30,005 nucleotides of DNA from GWA1-39-11 sp964640435 (GCA_964640435.1 CAZXFJ010000007.1:1-30005); one strand, 5' to 3'; shown: positions 7,062 to 15,790, counted from the stretch's first letter. Translations and numbers: made by a program. The notes: a model not told the origin generated them from the sequence alone.

Positions 7062-8486
7062 TTAAACGCTGTATTTTATCTTAATATCAGGATCTGAACT
7101 TGTCATTTCAAGCGCCTTTATTATATCACCTAAATTTCTGAAATTTGACTGAGAGATAATATTTTTAAAGCCAAGTTTTTTTGCTTCCTTTACTCTTGCG
7201 TTCTCATTGATAACCTTCTTAAGTTCCCCAAGTAACCCAACTTCTGATATCGCAACCGTCGACTTAAGTGGCTTGTTGCGAAACGATGAAACAATAGCCA
7301 TACACACTGCTAAGTCTACGGCGTTCTCGCTAATTCGCAAACCTCCAACTACATTTACAAAAACGTCAAATCGATCGACTGGAATTCTTAAGTGTTTTCG
7401 AAGTACTGCAATCAGAAGCTCTAAGCGCTTTTCAGCAATACCGTTTGCAACTCGGCGAGCAAAGTTCATATTAGTTGGAACAACTAATGCCTGTATTTCA
7501 ACAATTATTGGGCGTGACCCTTCCATAACTACAGTCAAACATGATCCTGGAATTTGAGACTTGGCTTGATCAACAAAAAAATTAGCTGTATCTGATATTT
7601 CAACAAGTCCAGCCTCCTCCATCGTAAATATTCCAACTTCTGACGTATCACCAAAGCGATTCTTAAATGTTCGCAAGATCTTTGTTCCTGTTAAGCTCTC
7701 ACCCTCAAGATACAAAACGCAGTCAACCATGTGAGACAAAAGCATTGGCCCTGCAACATCACCCTCCTTTGTAACGTGACCTACTATAAATACTGGAACT
7801 GAATTTTTCTTTGCAAATGAAACTATTCTTGAAGTTGCATGCCTAATCTGAGGCAAAGAACCTGCAAAACCAGGGAATTCATTACTACTCATTGTCTGAA
7901 TTGAATCTATTATCAAAACATCAGGCATGACCGCTTCAGCGGCAGCAATAACAGCATCTATGTTGCCATTTGCAAAAACTAGAAGATCATCTGAGTCTTT
8001 AACCCCAACGCGTTCTGCACGAATCTTAATTTGCCCCTCAGACTCTTCTCCAGAGACATATAGAACCTTTCGCTTGATAATTTCATCTTCGTTCTTGCTT
8101 TTTTTAAGAAGTTCTTCTGCTTTTTTAGCATCATTTGGTAAACCACTAGCAATATTTTTGGCTATTTGAAGCAATAATGTGGACTTTCCAATACCTGGGT
8201 CACCTGATAGAAGAATGGCAGATCCCTCTACTACTCCACCACCAAGAACTCTATTGGCTTCATCAAGACCAGTTGAAATCCTAACAACACCCTTACTTTC
8301 TACTTTTGAAATGCTAACTGGAGCAGTTGAGGTTGCAAGATCGATTATTGAATTTGTTTTTGTAGCTGGAGCGGCAGCCAATACTTCAGTAAATGAATTC
8401 CACGATGAACAATCTGGACATTTTCCAAGCCACTTTCCAGATTCATAACCACAAGCGGAACATACAAAACGAGACTTCTGCGCCAT
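7062..8486 (-). CDS. radA: DNA repair protein RadA (Sms)
   Basis: RadA is a RecA-like hexameric ATPase that promotes branch migration in recombination and repair. The 474-residue protein shows the complete architecture. There is a four-Cys zinc finger (C9, C12, C23, C26), a Walker A GDPGIGKST (95-103), a Walker B-like VLIIDSIQTM, and the diagnostic KNRFG motif (275-279). The C-terminal Lon-protease-like domain contains GGLRISENAVDLAVCMAI and AISEVGLLGELKKV. About 25 extra charged residues (ELLKKSKNEDEIIKRK) are inserted between Walker A and the conserved YVSGEES, which is unusual. The start is supported by the zinc-finger N-terminus and by a TGG-TAGTAT extended -10 10 nt upstream. It is followed by the PIN-TRAM gene with a 1-nt gap. 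Confidence 0.96.
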   Translation of the reverse strand: MAQKSRFVCSACGYESGKWLGKCPDCSSWNSFTEVLAAAPATKTNSIIDLATSTAPVSISKVESKGVVRISTGLDEANRVLGGGVVEGSAILLSGDPGIGKSTLLLQIAKNIASGLPNDAKKAEELLKKSKNEDEIIKRKVLYVSGEESEGQIKIRAERVGVKDSDDLLVFANGNIDAVIAAAEAVMPDVLIIDSIQTMSSNEFPGFAGSLPQIRHATSRIVSFAKKNSVPVFIVGHVTKEGDVAGPMLLSHMVDCVLYLEGESLTGTKILRTFKNRFGDTSEVGIFTMEEAGLVEISDTANFFVDQAKSQIPGSCLTVVMEGSRPIIVEIQALVVPTNMNFARRVANGIAEKRLELLIAVLRKHLRIPVDRFDVFVNVVGGLRISENAVDLAVCMAIVSSFRNKPLKSTVAISEVGLLGELKKVINENARVKEAKKLGFKNIISQSNFRNLGDIIKALEMTSSDPDIKIKYSV

Positions 8487-8495
8487 AATTTACCC

Positions 8496-8510
8496 AATAC
8501 TACCAGTATT
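8496..8510 (-). promoter_or_regulatory. radA promoter overlapped by a perfect dyad
   Basis: On the minus strand, TGG-TAGTAT (plus 8497-8505) is an extended -10 ending 10 nt before ATG. It lies inside a perfect inverted repeat AATACT-acc-AGTATT (8496-8510), which could be a repressor site. A six-base dyad in AT-rich DNA could also be chance. Confidence 0.4.
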
Positions 8511-8551
8511 TTAGTGAATAAATCAAATCTTTGAATAAATTCGAAGGAGAA

Positions 8552-9625
8552 TTAGCGATATGTAATAGGTACGGCTTTAAGAACAGGAGACAGAAGAACT
8601 ACACGGCGACGAGCATCAAAGTCAACAACAGTTGCATTAACTTTTGAACCCTTTTCATAAGTTGTACCTGATGGAATCTTGTCTGATGTTATAAATCCGT
8701 TAATTCCATCCTCAAGTGAAAGAGTTACTCCCCGTGATTTAACATCTGTTACAGTTCCTGTTACCTTATCTTCAACCTTATACTTCTCTTTTACTTGTGC
8801 GAATTCATCTTTAAGAGTTCTCTTGATAGAAAGGTTTACACGCTTGTTTGTTGAATCAACATCAACAACCTCAGCTGTAATTTTCTCACCTGCATTAAAC
8901 TTTTCGCCTAGGTTTTCAATGCGATCAAATGAAATCTCAGAGATGTGAACAAATCCTTCTGCTTTAGAACCATTCTTCTCAACTACTACAAAGAGTCCGT
9001 AAGGAGTAACATTTGCAATTTCAGCTTCAATTCTGTCTTTTTGTTTGAATAGATCCTTAAGCTGATCAATATTCATTACGTATGAAATAGCTTTTTGAGA
9101 GAACACTACGCGTCTTTTTGCTCGATCGATTTCAATTATTTTTACAGGAATAGTTTTTCCAACAAGATTTTGTGAGTCAGATACTTGAGATGAAGGTAGA
9201 AATCCTTGAATTCCTTCTGAGGTTGTTGCGTAATATCCGCCACGAGTTGCTTCAGCAATATTAACATCAAAAGCTTCCTCTTTTTTAACTAAACCTTCAA
9301 ATTTAGCAAAAATGATGTCGTCAAGGGTCTTTCTAAGAGATACAACTGGGAATCCTTCTTCAGATTCAGCAGATATTACAGATGCTTTAACGCGATCTCC
9401 TTCTTTTAGAAAACGAAGTAGATTTTCGAGCTTTTGGTGGTCAAATTCGATAACGAGAGCGTCACCTTTTGCTCCAATATCCATAAGAATTTCACCTGGG
9501 GTAAGTTTTTTAATTGTTCCTTCAACTACTTGACCTTTTGTAAGTACTTGAACGTTTTGACCTTGTCGAGCCATAAGCTCGGCCATGGATGTTGCTGGTT
9601 TATTTGTTGATGTAGTATTTGCCAC
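8552..9625 (-). CDS. rpsA: S1 RNA-binding domain protein (ribosomal protein bS1-like)
   Basis: The 357-residue protein consists of four consecutive S1/OB-fold domains (about 31-100, 111-180, 195-270 and 282-348). Typical S1 signatures are present: GTIKKLTPGEILMDIG, GGYYATTSEGIQGFLPSSQ, YGLFVVVEKNGSKAEGFVHI and GVTLSLEDGINGFI. S1 binds single-stranded mRNA and helps load it onto the 30S subunit. Four domains is shorter than the six of E. coli S1 but common in other phyla. Start is GTG 9625, since the ATG four bases upstream is out of frame and closes quickly. Unlike its neighbours it has a real leader of about 30 nt with an AGGA-type purine tract. A general S1-domain RNA-binding protein is the only alternative. 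Confidence 0.9.
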   Translation of the reverse strand: MANTTSTNKPATSMAELMARQGQNVQVLTKGQVVEGTIKKLTPGEILMDIGAKGDALVIEFDHQKLENLLRFLKEGDRVKASVISAESEEGFPVVSLRKTLDDIIFAKFEGLVKKEEAFDVNIAEATRGGYYATTSEGIQGFLPSSQVSDSQNLVGKTIPVKIIEIDRAKRRVVFSQKAISYVMNIDQLKDLFKQKDRIEAEIANVTPYGLFVVVEKNGSKAEGFVHISEISFDRIENLGEKFNAGEKITAEVVDVDSTNKRVNLSIKRTLKDEFAQVKEKYKVEDKVTGTVTDVKSRGVTLSLEDGINGFITSDKIPSGTTYEKGSKVNATVVDFDARRRVVLLSPVLKAVPITYR

Positions 9626-9659
9626 TCATTTAACCGTCCTTTTTTATTAGATTGAGTAC

Positions 9660-9688
9660 ATTTTATCACATATTCTCTTTTCTCACAA
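9660..9688 (-). promoter_or_regulatory. Promoter of the S1 gene
   Basis: On the minus strand, TTGTGA (plus 9683-9688), a 17-nt spacer and extended TGA-TAAAAT (plus 9660-9668) place the start point near 9653. The ~28-nt leader contains AAGGACGG before GTG 9625. This is one of the few leadered genes in the window. Confidence 0.5.
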
Positions 9689-9719
9689 GCGTAAGGGAAC
9701 CTACATACAAAATTGATTG

Positions 9720-9747
9720 TTGAATGCGAAAATTCTATTGTTATAAT
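9720..9747 (+). promoter_or_regulatory. Promoter of the 982-aa repeat protein; fixes its start
   Basis: TTGAAT (9720-9725), a 16-nt spacer and TGT-TATAAT (9739-9747, perfect extended -10) place the transcript start near 9754. An ATG at 9724 in the same frame therefore lies upstream of the RNA, and ATG 9763 is the usable start. Confidence 0.6.
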
Positions 9748-9762
9748 AAGCTTGAATTTATT

Positions 9763-12711
9763 ATGTCCACAAAGCAGGAAACACGGTCAATTCCACCTGA
9801 GATAAAACTCAGAAAAATTGATAAAGCAATTGCTCTTCAAGCTGGAATATCTGCAGTACACGGCAGAAACCTATTTAATGATTCACTACTTGAAAATGGT
9901 TCTATTGATGAAAAGGTTGCATCACTTGTTCTAATTGGAACAAAACGAGAAGAAACAGTCGACAGAATACATTCAAAAACGCTTGATAATCTAAGAGCGC
10001 TTAGAAAAAAGGTTCTGTCAGAAGACCCTACTCTTCAGGTAACTGAAATGCTTATAAATGGAACCATTTCTGAATCAGAATACAAAAATGCATTGACCCA
10101 TAATGAAGATGCTGTAAAGACAACTATCAATGAGCCTGAAGATTTTAATAAGCCTTTTTCAAATCTAACTCCTTTACAAACTGTTCCACTTCAAGAACTA
10201 GTGAGAAGCTTACCTGACGATCAAAACATGAGGCCTGATGAGCCTAAAAATATTCATACCGAACTCGATGACGAAAACCCTGTAATCATGCCTCGATCAG
10301 CTCAGACTGCAGTCGATGCTGCTCTTTTAGAGCCTACTGAGATGCTTCCACTTGCTCAAGATGAAAATGGATCTGAAAACAAGAAAGATAGAAAAGATCA
10401 TTCATTAAACAGAGATGAATTAAGAGCTCTCGGATATACAAAGAAAGAAATGGAATTTATAGAGCTTACTTCTGAATCTGCACAAGATAGATATACTCTA
10501 TTGAATGCACTTTGGCCAGATAAAGATCTTGCAAAGCAAAAATCTTCCTTAGATGCACTTATCGCAAACTTAAAAAAGAAGGCGGATGAAACAGGTTTCA
10601 CGGTAGAACCAGACGGTAATCTAAGAAAAAGAGCGTATCAATTCGTGAAGATCAATCAAGACACAGAGCCTACCACCAATCTTGATTTGCCAACAGATAC
10701 AGTTACTGTTACGCCTGATGTTTCAGCTGAAAATCAAGATAATCAACCTTTATCTTCTGAAGAACATGCACCAGATTTAAGCTTAAATCAAAATGATTTT
10801 GTATTACCTACTGCAGAAGAAATAACTGAGAATCAAGGCCACTTATCTGATTTATATGAAAATTTATCTGAAGATGCACGGAATGTATTAAAAATTATTC
10901 AAGAATCTAATACTCCACTTGCTTCAAGAGATATTCAAAGAGCCTTAGGGGACATAAATATTGTAAATAGATCTAAAACAGAAAGGGCAATTGCAGAGCT
11001 TTCAAATACATTTCCTGGTGGCCTACTAAGACTTAATACTGGACTTAGCAACGAAAGATTTGGATGGTATGGACCACTAGATAAACAAGAGTTATTACCT
11101 GAAGAACCATTTGGGTTACTTGATCAAGTAATTGAAGAGACAAGAAATCAAAGAATTAGCGTAATAGAAGAATATATTGCTACAAACCAAGATAAAAAAC
11201 TTGGCTTAAATCAGGTTGCAGAAGCAGCAGGAATAGATGTAACACAAAATACAGCTAAAAACATTAGGGAGATTGCTGAAACACTTGGAGTAGAATTAAG
11301 AGGCTTTCACAATGATCTTTCTTCAGAAGACTTTCAAAGACTAACTCTTGCGTATAGTGATTCACTTTACGCTGATCTATCTGAAGTTAAAACTTGGCTT
11401 CAAGATAGAACTCAAGAATACTACTCTATTCAAGATATCATACATGCTACAAAAAGATCCTATGGAGCTAAATTATCAAAAGATATACGAGACATTGGTG
11501 AGTCACTTGGAATTGATATGACAGCATTTCACCCTCAATTATCCGGTGTAGATGTAATGAGAATTGCTTCAAAAATTAAAAGATTTAATCCAGTTCTGTC
11601 TGAAGCAATTAAAAAAGCTCAACAAGAACATTTAAATGGAAATCATGTTTCAGATCCTATTCAACTTGTAGATTCTGAACAACAGGATATAGCATTATCT
11701 GACAAAAATTTAGATATTAATCAGGAACCTGCTGATGAAATAATAGATCCTTCAGAACCTGAGCCAAGCAAACCTGTAATAGAACTGGTTCAAGATCAAC
11801 CCTTAATAAAAGATGATCAGGAAAATCTAAAAAGATTTAATCATGAAATTGCGACTGAAAATGTACTCGTAAGACTTGAGGAAGATGTTGTGGTTGAGAC
11901 TATAGATCCTCAACTTAAAATAGATACTGTTAAACAATTTTTAATCGTTGGTGCTCTAATGAACCATGCCGGGCAAGAGGTCTTAAAAAGAGAAACAGGA
12001 AAACCACTAACTTATGACGATATTAATAATTTAACTACCTTATTAGAAGATATTGCTGAAGATGTAGGAGAAATTTCTGATCCAACCACACTCTCTTTAG
12101 AACTTGCCGAACAACTACCATACATTAAAGCTCACAGAGCAAAATTTGAAAAAACAAATGAGAAAGCGGCAGCCTTAGTTGACGTCGTATCCCACCTTAT
12201 AAGTGTCGAGGATCCTCAAAGTCTTTGGCTTGAAATGATAGACGCAGTTAACCCTAAGGTTGTCGAGGTAAAAAAAGACACTGTGGTTGCTCAAGCGGAA
12301 ATCGCTGTAAACGGAACAGATTCAGAGACGGATAATTTATTCTCACCTAAACTTATTTATGCTGCGGCAGTTCTTCTTAGAAACAATACAACGCGCGGTC
12401 TACTTGAAAGGGCTATAGGTAAAAGAGTTGACGACAAACAGTTGGAAGATGTTGCAAAAGTGCTTGACAGTAAAGGGTATCAATATGTAGAAGACTTGAA
12501 AGAAAAACCTAAATCCTTCTCGCTAGATGAATATAAAACCGTCTTACTACCACAAGTGCTTGAAGTTTTGGAAGAACTTGCAAATAACAAAGCTGAATAT
12601 ACAAAAGGGACAACGAATGTAGGGAGAAAAATACTTGGACTTCTTCCTGCTCTACCCCAAAACGAAGCTATAGAGTTAACAAAGCAGATTCGCGAAGTCT
12701 TCAAGATATAA
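9763..12711 (+). CDS. Unrecognised 982-aa modular repeat protein with winged-helix-like segments
   Basis: I do not recognise this protein. It has no signal peptide or membrane helix, so it is probably cytoplasmic. Visible architecture: a helical N-terminus (1-130); an acidic, Pro/Glu-rich linker; a segment at ~216-297 whose LLNALWPD...LIANLKKK...AYQF pattern resembles an OmpR-type winged helix; a linker; a second winged-helix-like segment at ~368-443 (EDARNVLKIIQE, PLASRDIQRAL, FGWYG). A tandem repeat of ~68 residues follows (465-533 and 539-607), with IREIAETLGVELRGFH against IRDIGESLGIDMTAFH. After another acidic linker comes a second duplication (724-765 and 863-903), with LKRETGKPLTYDDINNLTTLLED against LERAIGKRVDDKQLEDVAKVLDS. 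A nucleic-acid-binding or chromatin-organising role is an inference from the winged-helix look and the repeats. It is monocistronic, with its own promoter and a strong terminator at 12792-12842. Confidence 0.7.
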   Translation: MSTKQETRSIPPEIKLRKIDKAIALQAGISAVHGRNLFNDSLLENGSIDEKVASLVLIGTKREETVDRIHSKTLDNLRALRKKVLSEDPTLQVTEMLINGTISESEYKNALTHNEDAVKTTINEPEDFNKPFSNLTPLQTVPLQELVRSLPDDQNMRPDEPKNIHTELDDENPVIMPRSAQTAVDAALLEPTEMLPLAQDENGSENKKDRKDHSLNRDELRALGYTKKEMEFIELTSESAQDRYTLLNALWPDKDLAKQKSSLDALIANLKKKADETGFTVEPDGNLRKRAYQFVKINQDTEPTTNLDLPTDTVTVTPDVSAENQDNQPLSSEEHAPDLSLNQNDFVLPTAEEITENQGHLSDLYENLSEDARNVLKIIQESNTPLASRDIQRALGDINIVNRSKTERAIAELSNTFPGGLLRLNTGLSNERFGWYGPLDKQELLPEEPFGLLDQVIEETRNQRISVIEEYIATNQDKKLGLNQVAEAAGIDVTQNTAKNIREIAETLGVELRGFHNDLSSEDFQRLTLAYSDSLYADLSEVKTWLQDRTQEYYSIQDIIHATKRSYGAKLSKDIRDIGESLGIDMTAFHPQLSGVDVMRIASKIKRFNPVLSEAIKKAQQEHLNGNHVSDPIQLVDSEQQDIALSDKNLDINQEPADEIIDPSEPEPSKPVIELVQDQPLIKDDQENLKRFNHEIATENVLVRLEEDVVVETIDPQLKIDTVKQFLIVGALMNHAGQEVLKRETGKPLTYDDINNLTTLLEDIAEDVGEISDPTTLSLELAEQLPYIKAHRAKFEKTNEKAAALVDVVSHLISVEDPQSLWLEMIDAVNPKVVEVKKDTVVAQAEIAVNGTDSETDNLFSPKLIYAAAVLLRNNTTRGLLERAIGKRVDDKQLEDVAKVLDSKGYQYVEDLKEKPKSFSLDEYKTVLLPQVLEVLEELANNKAEYTKGTTNVGRKILGLLPALPQNEAIELTKQIREVFKI

Positions 12712-12751
12712 ATCTTCAAATTTAAGGAATATTTTTCCAAAGGTAAAAAGC

Positions 12752-12780
12752 TTTACTGAAGTCAAATAATATGATATATT
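12752..12780 (+). promoter_or_regulatory. Promoter-like site just before the terminator
   Basis: TTTACT (12752-12757), exactly 17 nt, then TATATT (12775-12780) preceded by TGA. Start would be near 12787, giving a ~55-nt RNA that stops at the terminator, or a read-through leader for ppdK. Confidence 0.4.
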
Positions 12781-12791
12781 ACACCTATAGT

Positions 12792-12842
12792 AAAGTGTTA
12801 AACCGCTCTATTGCATAGCGGCCATAACGCTTTCTTTTTTTT
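12792..12842 (+). terminator. Strong intrinsic terminator after the repeat-protein gene
   Basis: AAAGTGTTA (12792-12800) pairs along its full length with TAACGCTTT (12825-12833, one G-U). Inside it CCGCT (12803-12807) pairs with AGCGG (12817-12821). A T-run (12835-12842) follows directly. Confidence 0.75.
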
Positions 12843-12847
12843 GTTTT

Positions 12848-12891
12848 ACAAAAATAGTTCACATAATTGCATATGTGTACCCTATTTTTGT
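12848..12891 (+). other. Two-part AT-rich hairpin in the ppdK leader
   Basis: ACAAAAATAG (12848-12857) pairs perfectly with CTATTTTTGT (12882-12891). CACATA (12860-12865) pairs with TATGTG (12872-12877) inside it. No T-run follows. Confidence 0.45.
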
Positions 12892-12939
12892 AATTGCACT
12901 TTGAAAACTAGATTTTGGAAAGAAATTTTTACATATTTT

Positions 12940-12986
12940 GACTGTGGCAATTTGGGAATAACTATTATTCTCAGGCTGCCGCAGTC
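12940..12986 (+). other. Long hairpin with symmetric internal loop in the ppdK leader
   Basis: GACTGTGGCA (12940-12949) pairs with TGCCGCAGTC (12977-12986), 10 bp with one G-U. After a 4x4 internal loop, GGGAATAA (12954-12961) pairs with TTATTCTC (12965-12972) around a 3-nt loop. The length and the symmetric internal loop look like a functional RNA or a regulator-binding element rather than chance. It has no T-run and does not sequester the ribosome-binding site at 13067. Confidence 0.5.
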
Positions 12987-13066
12987 AACTTGGCTAATTG
13001 ACTAAAATTGGCATAAGAAAGGAAAGAAAGTCTTCAATATAATTTTACCAACCCAGTACGTATAGT

Positions 13067-13072
13067 AAGAGG
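13067..13072 (+). promoter_or_regulatory. Ribosome-binding site deciding the TTG start of ppdK
   Basis: AAGAGG lies 6 nt before TTG 13079. Most other genes in the window have no room for such a site. Confidence 0.6.
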
Positions 13073-13078
13073 ATTCAA

Positions 13079-15790
13079 TTGAACAAAGTGAATCAGTACG
13101 TTCTCTCATTCAAAGAAGGCAACGCATCGATGCGAAACCTTCTAGGTGGGAAAGGAGCCGGCCTTGCAGAAATGACCAACTTGGGAATTCCTGTACCGCC
13201 CGGTTTCACCATCACCACCGAGCTTTGCACGGTTTTCTACGCACTTGAGCGTAACTACCCCAAAGAGCTCGACCAGCAAGTACGCAACGGTGTAGCTCTC
13301 ATCGAGAGCAAGCTAGGCCTCAAATTCGGAGACCCCGACCACCCGCTGCTTGTTTCGGTTCGCTCGGGCGCTCGGGTATCAATGCCCGGCATGATGGACA
13401 CCGTACTCAATCTCGGACTCAATGACGCCGTGGCCGAAGGCCTGGTGCTCAAGTCCGGAAACGAACGCTTTGTCTATGACTCGTACCGCCGCTTCGTACA
13501 GATGTACGGAGATGTGGTGCTTGGTCTCAAGCCCGAAAGCGACAAGGAGATCGACCCGTTCGAGCGTATCCTCGACAAAAAGAAAGAGGAACTCGGCGTA
13601 AAGGAAGACATAGGTCTTCCGGCCTCAGCACTCAAAGAGCTCGTGGCCGAATTCAAGGCTGAGATCCTCAATCGCCGCGGCGTCGTCTTCCCAGATGACC
13701 CGTGGGAACAACTCTGGGGCGCCATTGGTGCCGTCTTCGGTTCGTGGGAGAACCCACGTGCCGTTACCTACCGCCGGATGTACGGAATCCCCGATGATTG
13801 GGGTACCGCTGTTAACGTCCAGGCGATGGTCTTCGGCAATCTTGGCGACGACTGCGCTACCGGGGTTTGCTTCACACGCGACCCCTCTACTGGCGCAAAC
13901 GACTACTTCTACGGCGAATTCCTTGTCAACGCACAAGGTGAAGATGTGGTGGCGGGCATTCGCACGCCGCAACAGCTCACTGTCGCTGGCAAGCTCGCCA
14001 ACAACTCGGATCTTCCTGCGATGGAAGAAGTGATGCCCGATGTCTTCAAGCAGCTTGTCGCCATGCGCGACCTGCTAGAAAGTCACTACGGTGACATGCA
14101 GGACATCGAGTTCACCATCCAAGCGAATAAGCTCTGGCTTCTTCAAACAAGGAGCGGTAAGCGCACAGCTGCCGCGGCGGTTCGTATCGCTGTTGACCTG
14201 GCCCGCGAGGGAAAGATCAGCCGCGAAGAAGCAATTAAGCGCATTGAGCCGAATCGGCTCGACGAGCTACTGCACCCCGTCATCGATCCGGAAGCCAAAA
14301 AGCAAGCTGGAGTTCTGGCCAACGGACTCGCCGCCTCACCAGGCGCTGCTGTCGGAAGGGTTGTTTTCAGCCCCCAAGAAGCAGTTCGCATGGCTGAAGC
14401 CGGCGAGGATGTGATCCTCGTACGAGATGAAACATCTCCCGAGGACATCAGCGGAATGAAGGCCGCTCGCGGAATCCTTACGAAGCGTGGTGGAATGACC
14501 AGCCATGCGGCCGTTGTGGCCCGCGGCATGGGAGTGCCCTGCGTTGCCGGCGCCGGCGCTCTGAACATCGATTACGATGCCCAGTCGTTCAGCGTTAACG
14601 GCACTGTCGTAAACGAGGGTGAGTTCATCACTCTCGACGGTTCAACCGGCGAAGTGTTTTTGGGGAAACTCGAGACACAGGAAGCCGAACTAGGCGAATC
14701 TCTCAGCACTCTCATGAGCTGGGTGGACGACATCCGCCGGCTCAAGGTGAGAACCAATGCAGACACGCCTAAAGACGCGCAAATAGCGCGTTCCTACGGC
14801 GCAGAAGGCATTGGCCTCTGCCGCACGGAGCACATGTTCTTCGATGAAGAGCGCATACTTGCCGTACGCGAGATGATTCTCGCAGACGACGAGGAAGGCA
14901 GGCGACTCGCCCTGGCGAAGATCCTACCAATGCAGCGCAACGACTTCGAAGGCATCTTCCGCGCCATGGAAGACCTACCTGTAACCATCCGCCTACTCGA
15001 CCCCCCGCTACACGAGTTCCTGCCCCACAAAGAGCAGGAAATCGCAGATGTGGCGAATGGGCTGAGAGTCAACATCGAGGTTGTACGTCAGCGCAATGAA
15101 GCGCTGAAAGAAGTCAACCCCATGCTTGGCCACCGGGGCTGCCGCCTTGCTGTGACCTTCCCTGAGATCTACGAGACTCAGGTGCAGGCCATCATCGAAG
15201 CGGCGATCAACATCAGCCGGGAAGGAAAAACCGTGCTGCCTGAGATCATGATTCCAATCGTCGGCATCGAAGAAGAGATCGAGGCAATGCGTGCCCTCGT
15301 CGTCGACACGGCCGAGAATGTACTTGCCGCAGCTGAAACACGCGTCAATTACACGGTCGGAACGATGATCGAAGTGCCGCGCGCTTGTATTATCGCCGAG
15401 AAGATCGCCGAGCACGCCGACTTCTTCTCCTTCGGCACCAACGACCTGACTCAGACGACGTTCGCCATCTCGCGTGACGACTCGTCGCACTTCCTGCCTG
15501 ACTACGTCGGCAAAGGCGTCATAGAGGCCGATCCCTTCGTCCAACTCGATCGGGTTGGCGTCGGCGGCCTGATGCGCATTGCCATTGACAAGGGTCGTGG
15601 CGTCAAGAACAACCTCAAAGTAGGCATCTGCGGAGAACACGGCGGTGACCCGTCGTCCGTAGAGTTCTGCCACGAGCTGGGTCTTGACTACGTCTCCTGT
15701 TCTCCGTATCGCGTGCTGATCGCACGCCTAGCGGCTGCACAGGCAGTACTCAACCAAGACTCCACAAAGGAGGCATTAGCTACTATCTAG
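13079..15790 (+). CDS. ppdK: Pyruvate, phosphate dikinase (GC-rich, likely acquired)
   Basis: Reversibly converts pyruvate + ATP + Pi to PEP + AMP + PPi in the cytosol. The 903-residue protein is full length and has all three parts. The N-terminal ATP-grasp domain includes GGKGAGLAEMT, SVRSGARVSMPGMMDTVLN and QDIEFT. The swiveling domain has GGMTSHAAVVARGMGVPCV with phospho-His H476. The C-terminal PEP/pyruvate TIM barrel has GTMIEVPRA, FFSFGTNDLTQ and VGICGEHGGDP with catalytic Cys C851. The start is TTG 13079, supported by AAGAGG 6 nt upstream. GC content and codon choice (many CTC, GTC, GGC, CGC codons) differ sharply from the AT-rich neighbours, and long spurious ORFs fill the other frames. 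This suggests transfer from a GC-richer donor. It is flanked by its own leader and a GC-rich tail with terminator. With pyruvate kinase it gives two routes between PEP and pyruvate. Confidence 0.97.
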   Translation: MNKVNQYVLSFKEGNASMRNLLGGKGAGLAEMTNLGIPVPPGFTITTELCTVFYALERNYPKELDQQVRNGVALIESKLGLKFGDPDHPLLVSVRSGARVSMPGMMDTVLNLGLNDAVAEGLVLKSGNERFVYDSYRRFVQMYGDVVLGLKPESDKEIDPFERILDKKKEELGVKEDIGLPASALKELVAEFKAEILNRRGVVFPDDPWEQLWGAIGAVFGSWENPRAVTYRRMYGIPDDWGTAVNVQAMVFGNLGDDCATGVCFTRDPSTGANDYFYGEFLVNAQGEDVVAGIRTPQQLTVAGKLANNSDLPAMEEVMPDVFKQLVAMRDLLESHYGDMQDIEFTIQANKLWLLQTRSGKRTAAAAVRIAVDLAREGKISREEAIKRIEPNRLDELLHPVIDPEAKKQAGVLANGLAASPGAAVGRVVFSPQEAVRMAEAGEDVILVRDETSPEDISGMKAARGILTKRGGMTSHAAVVARGMGVPCVAGAGALNIDYDAQSFSVNGTVVNEGEFITLDGSTGEVFLGKLETQEAELGESLSTLMSWVDDIRRLKVRTNADTPKDAQIARSYGAEGIGLCRTEHMFFDEERILAVREMILADDEEGRRLALAKILPMQRNDFEGIFRAMEDLPVTIRLLDPPLHEFLPHKEQEIADVANGLRVNIEVVRQRNEALKEVNPMLGHRGCRLAVTFPEIYETQVQAIIEAAINISREGKTVLPEIMIPIVGIEEEIEAMRALVVDTAENVLAAAETRVNYTVGTMIEVPRACIIAEKIAEHADFFSFGTNDLTQTTFAISRDDSSHFLPDYVGKGVIEADPFVQLDRVGVGGLMRIAIDKGRGVKNNLKVGICGEHGGDPSSVEFCHELGLDYVSCSPYRVLIARLAAAQAVLNQDSTKEALATI

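Larger units (their letters stand above)
12712..13078 (+). other. Structured intergenic / leader region upstream of ppdK
   Basis: These 367 nt hold no credible ORF. They hold, in order: a promoter-like site (12752-12780), a strong intrinsic terminator (12792-12842), an AT-rich hairpin (12848-12891), a second long hairpin (12940-12986) and the ppdK ribosome-binding site (13067-13072). A TTGACT (12938-12943) with TATTAT (12963-12968) could be a ppdK promoter, but the 19-nt spacer is long and the pair overlaps the second hairpin. Confidence 0.5.

Noticed and set aside
9724..9762. Upstream ATG at 9724 for the repeat protein
   Set aside because: A perfect extended -10 (9739-9747) lies inside this extension, so it would not be transcribed.
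15008..15673. Long antisense ORF (221 codons) and other long ORFs inside ppdK
   Set aside because: GC-rich codons suppress stops in all frames; these lie opposite a fully conserved PPDK and resemble no protein.
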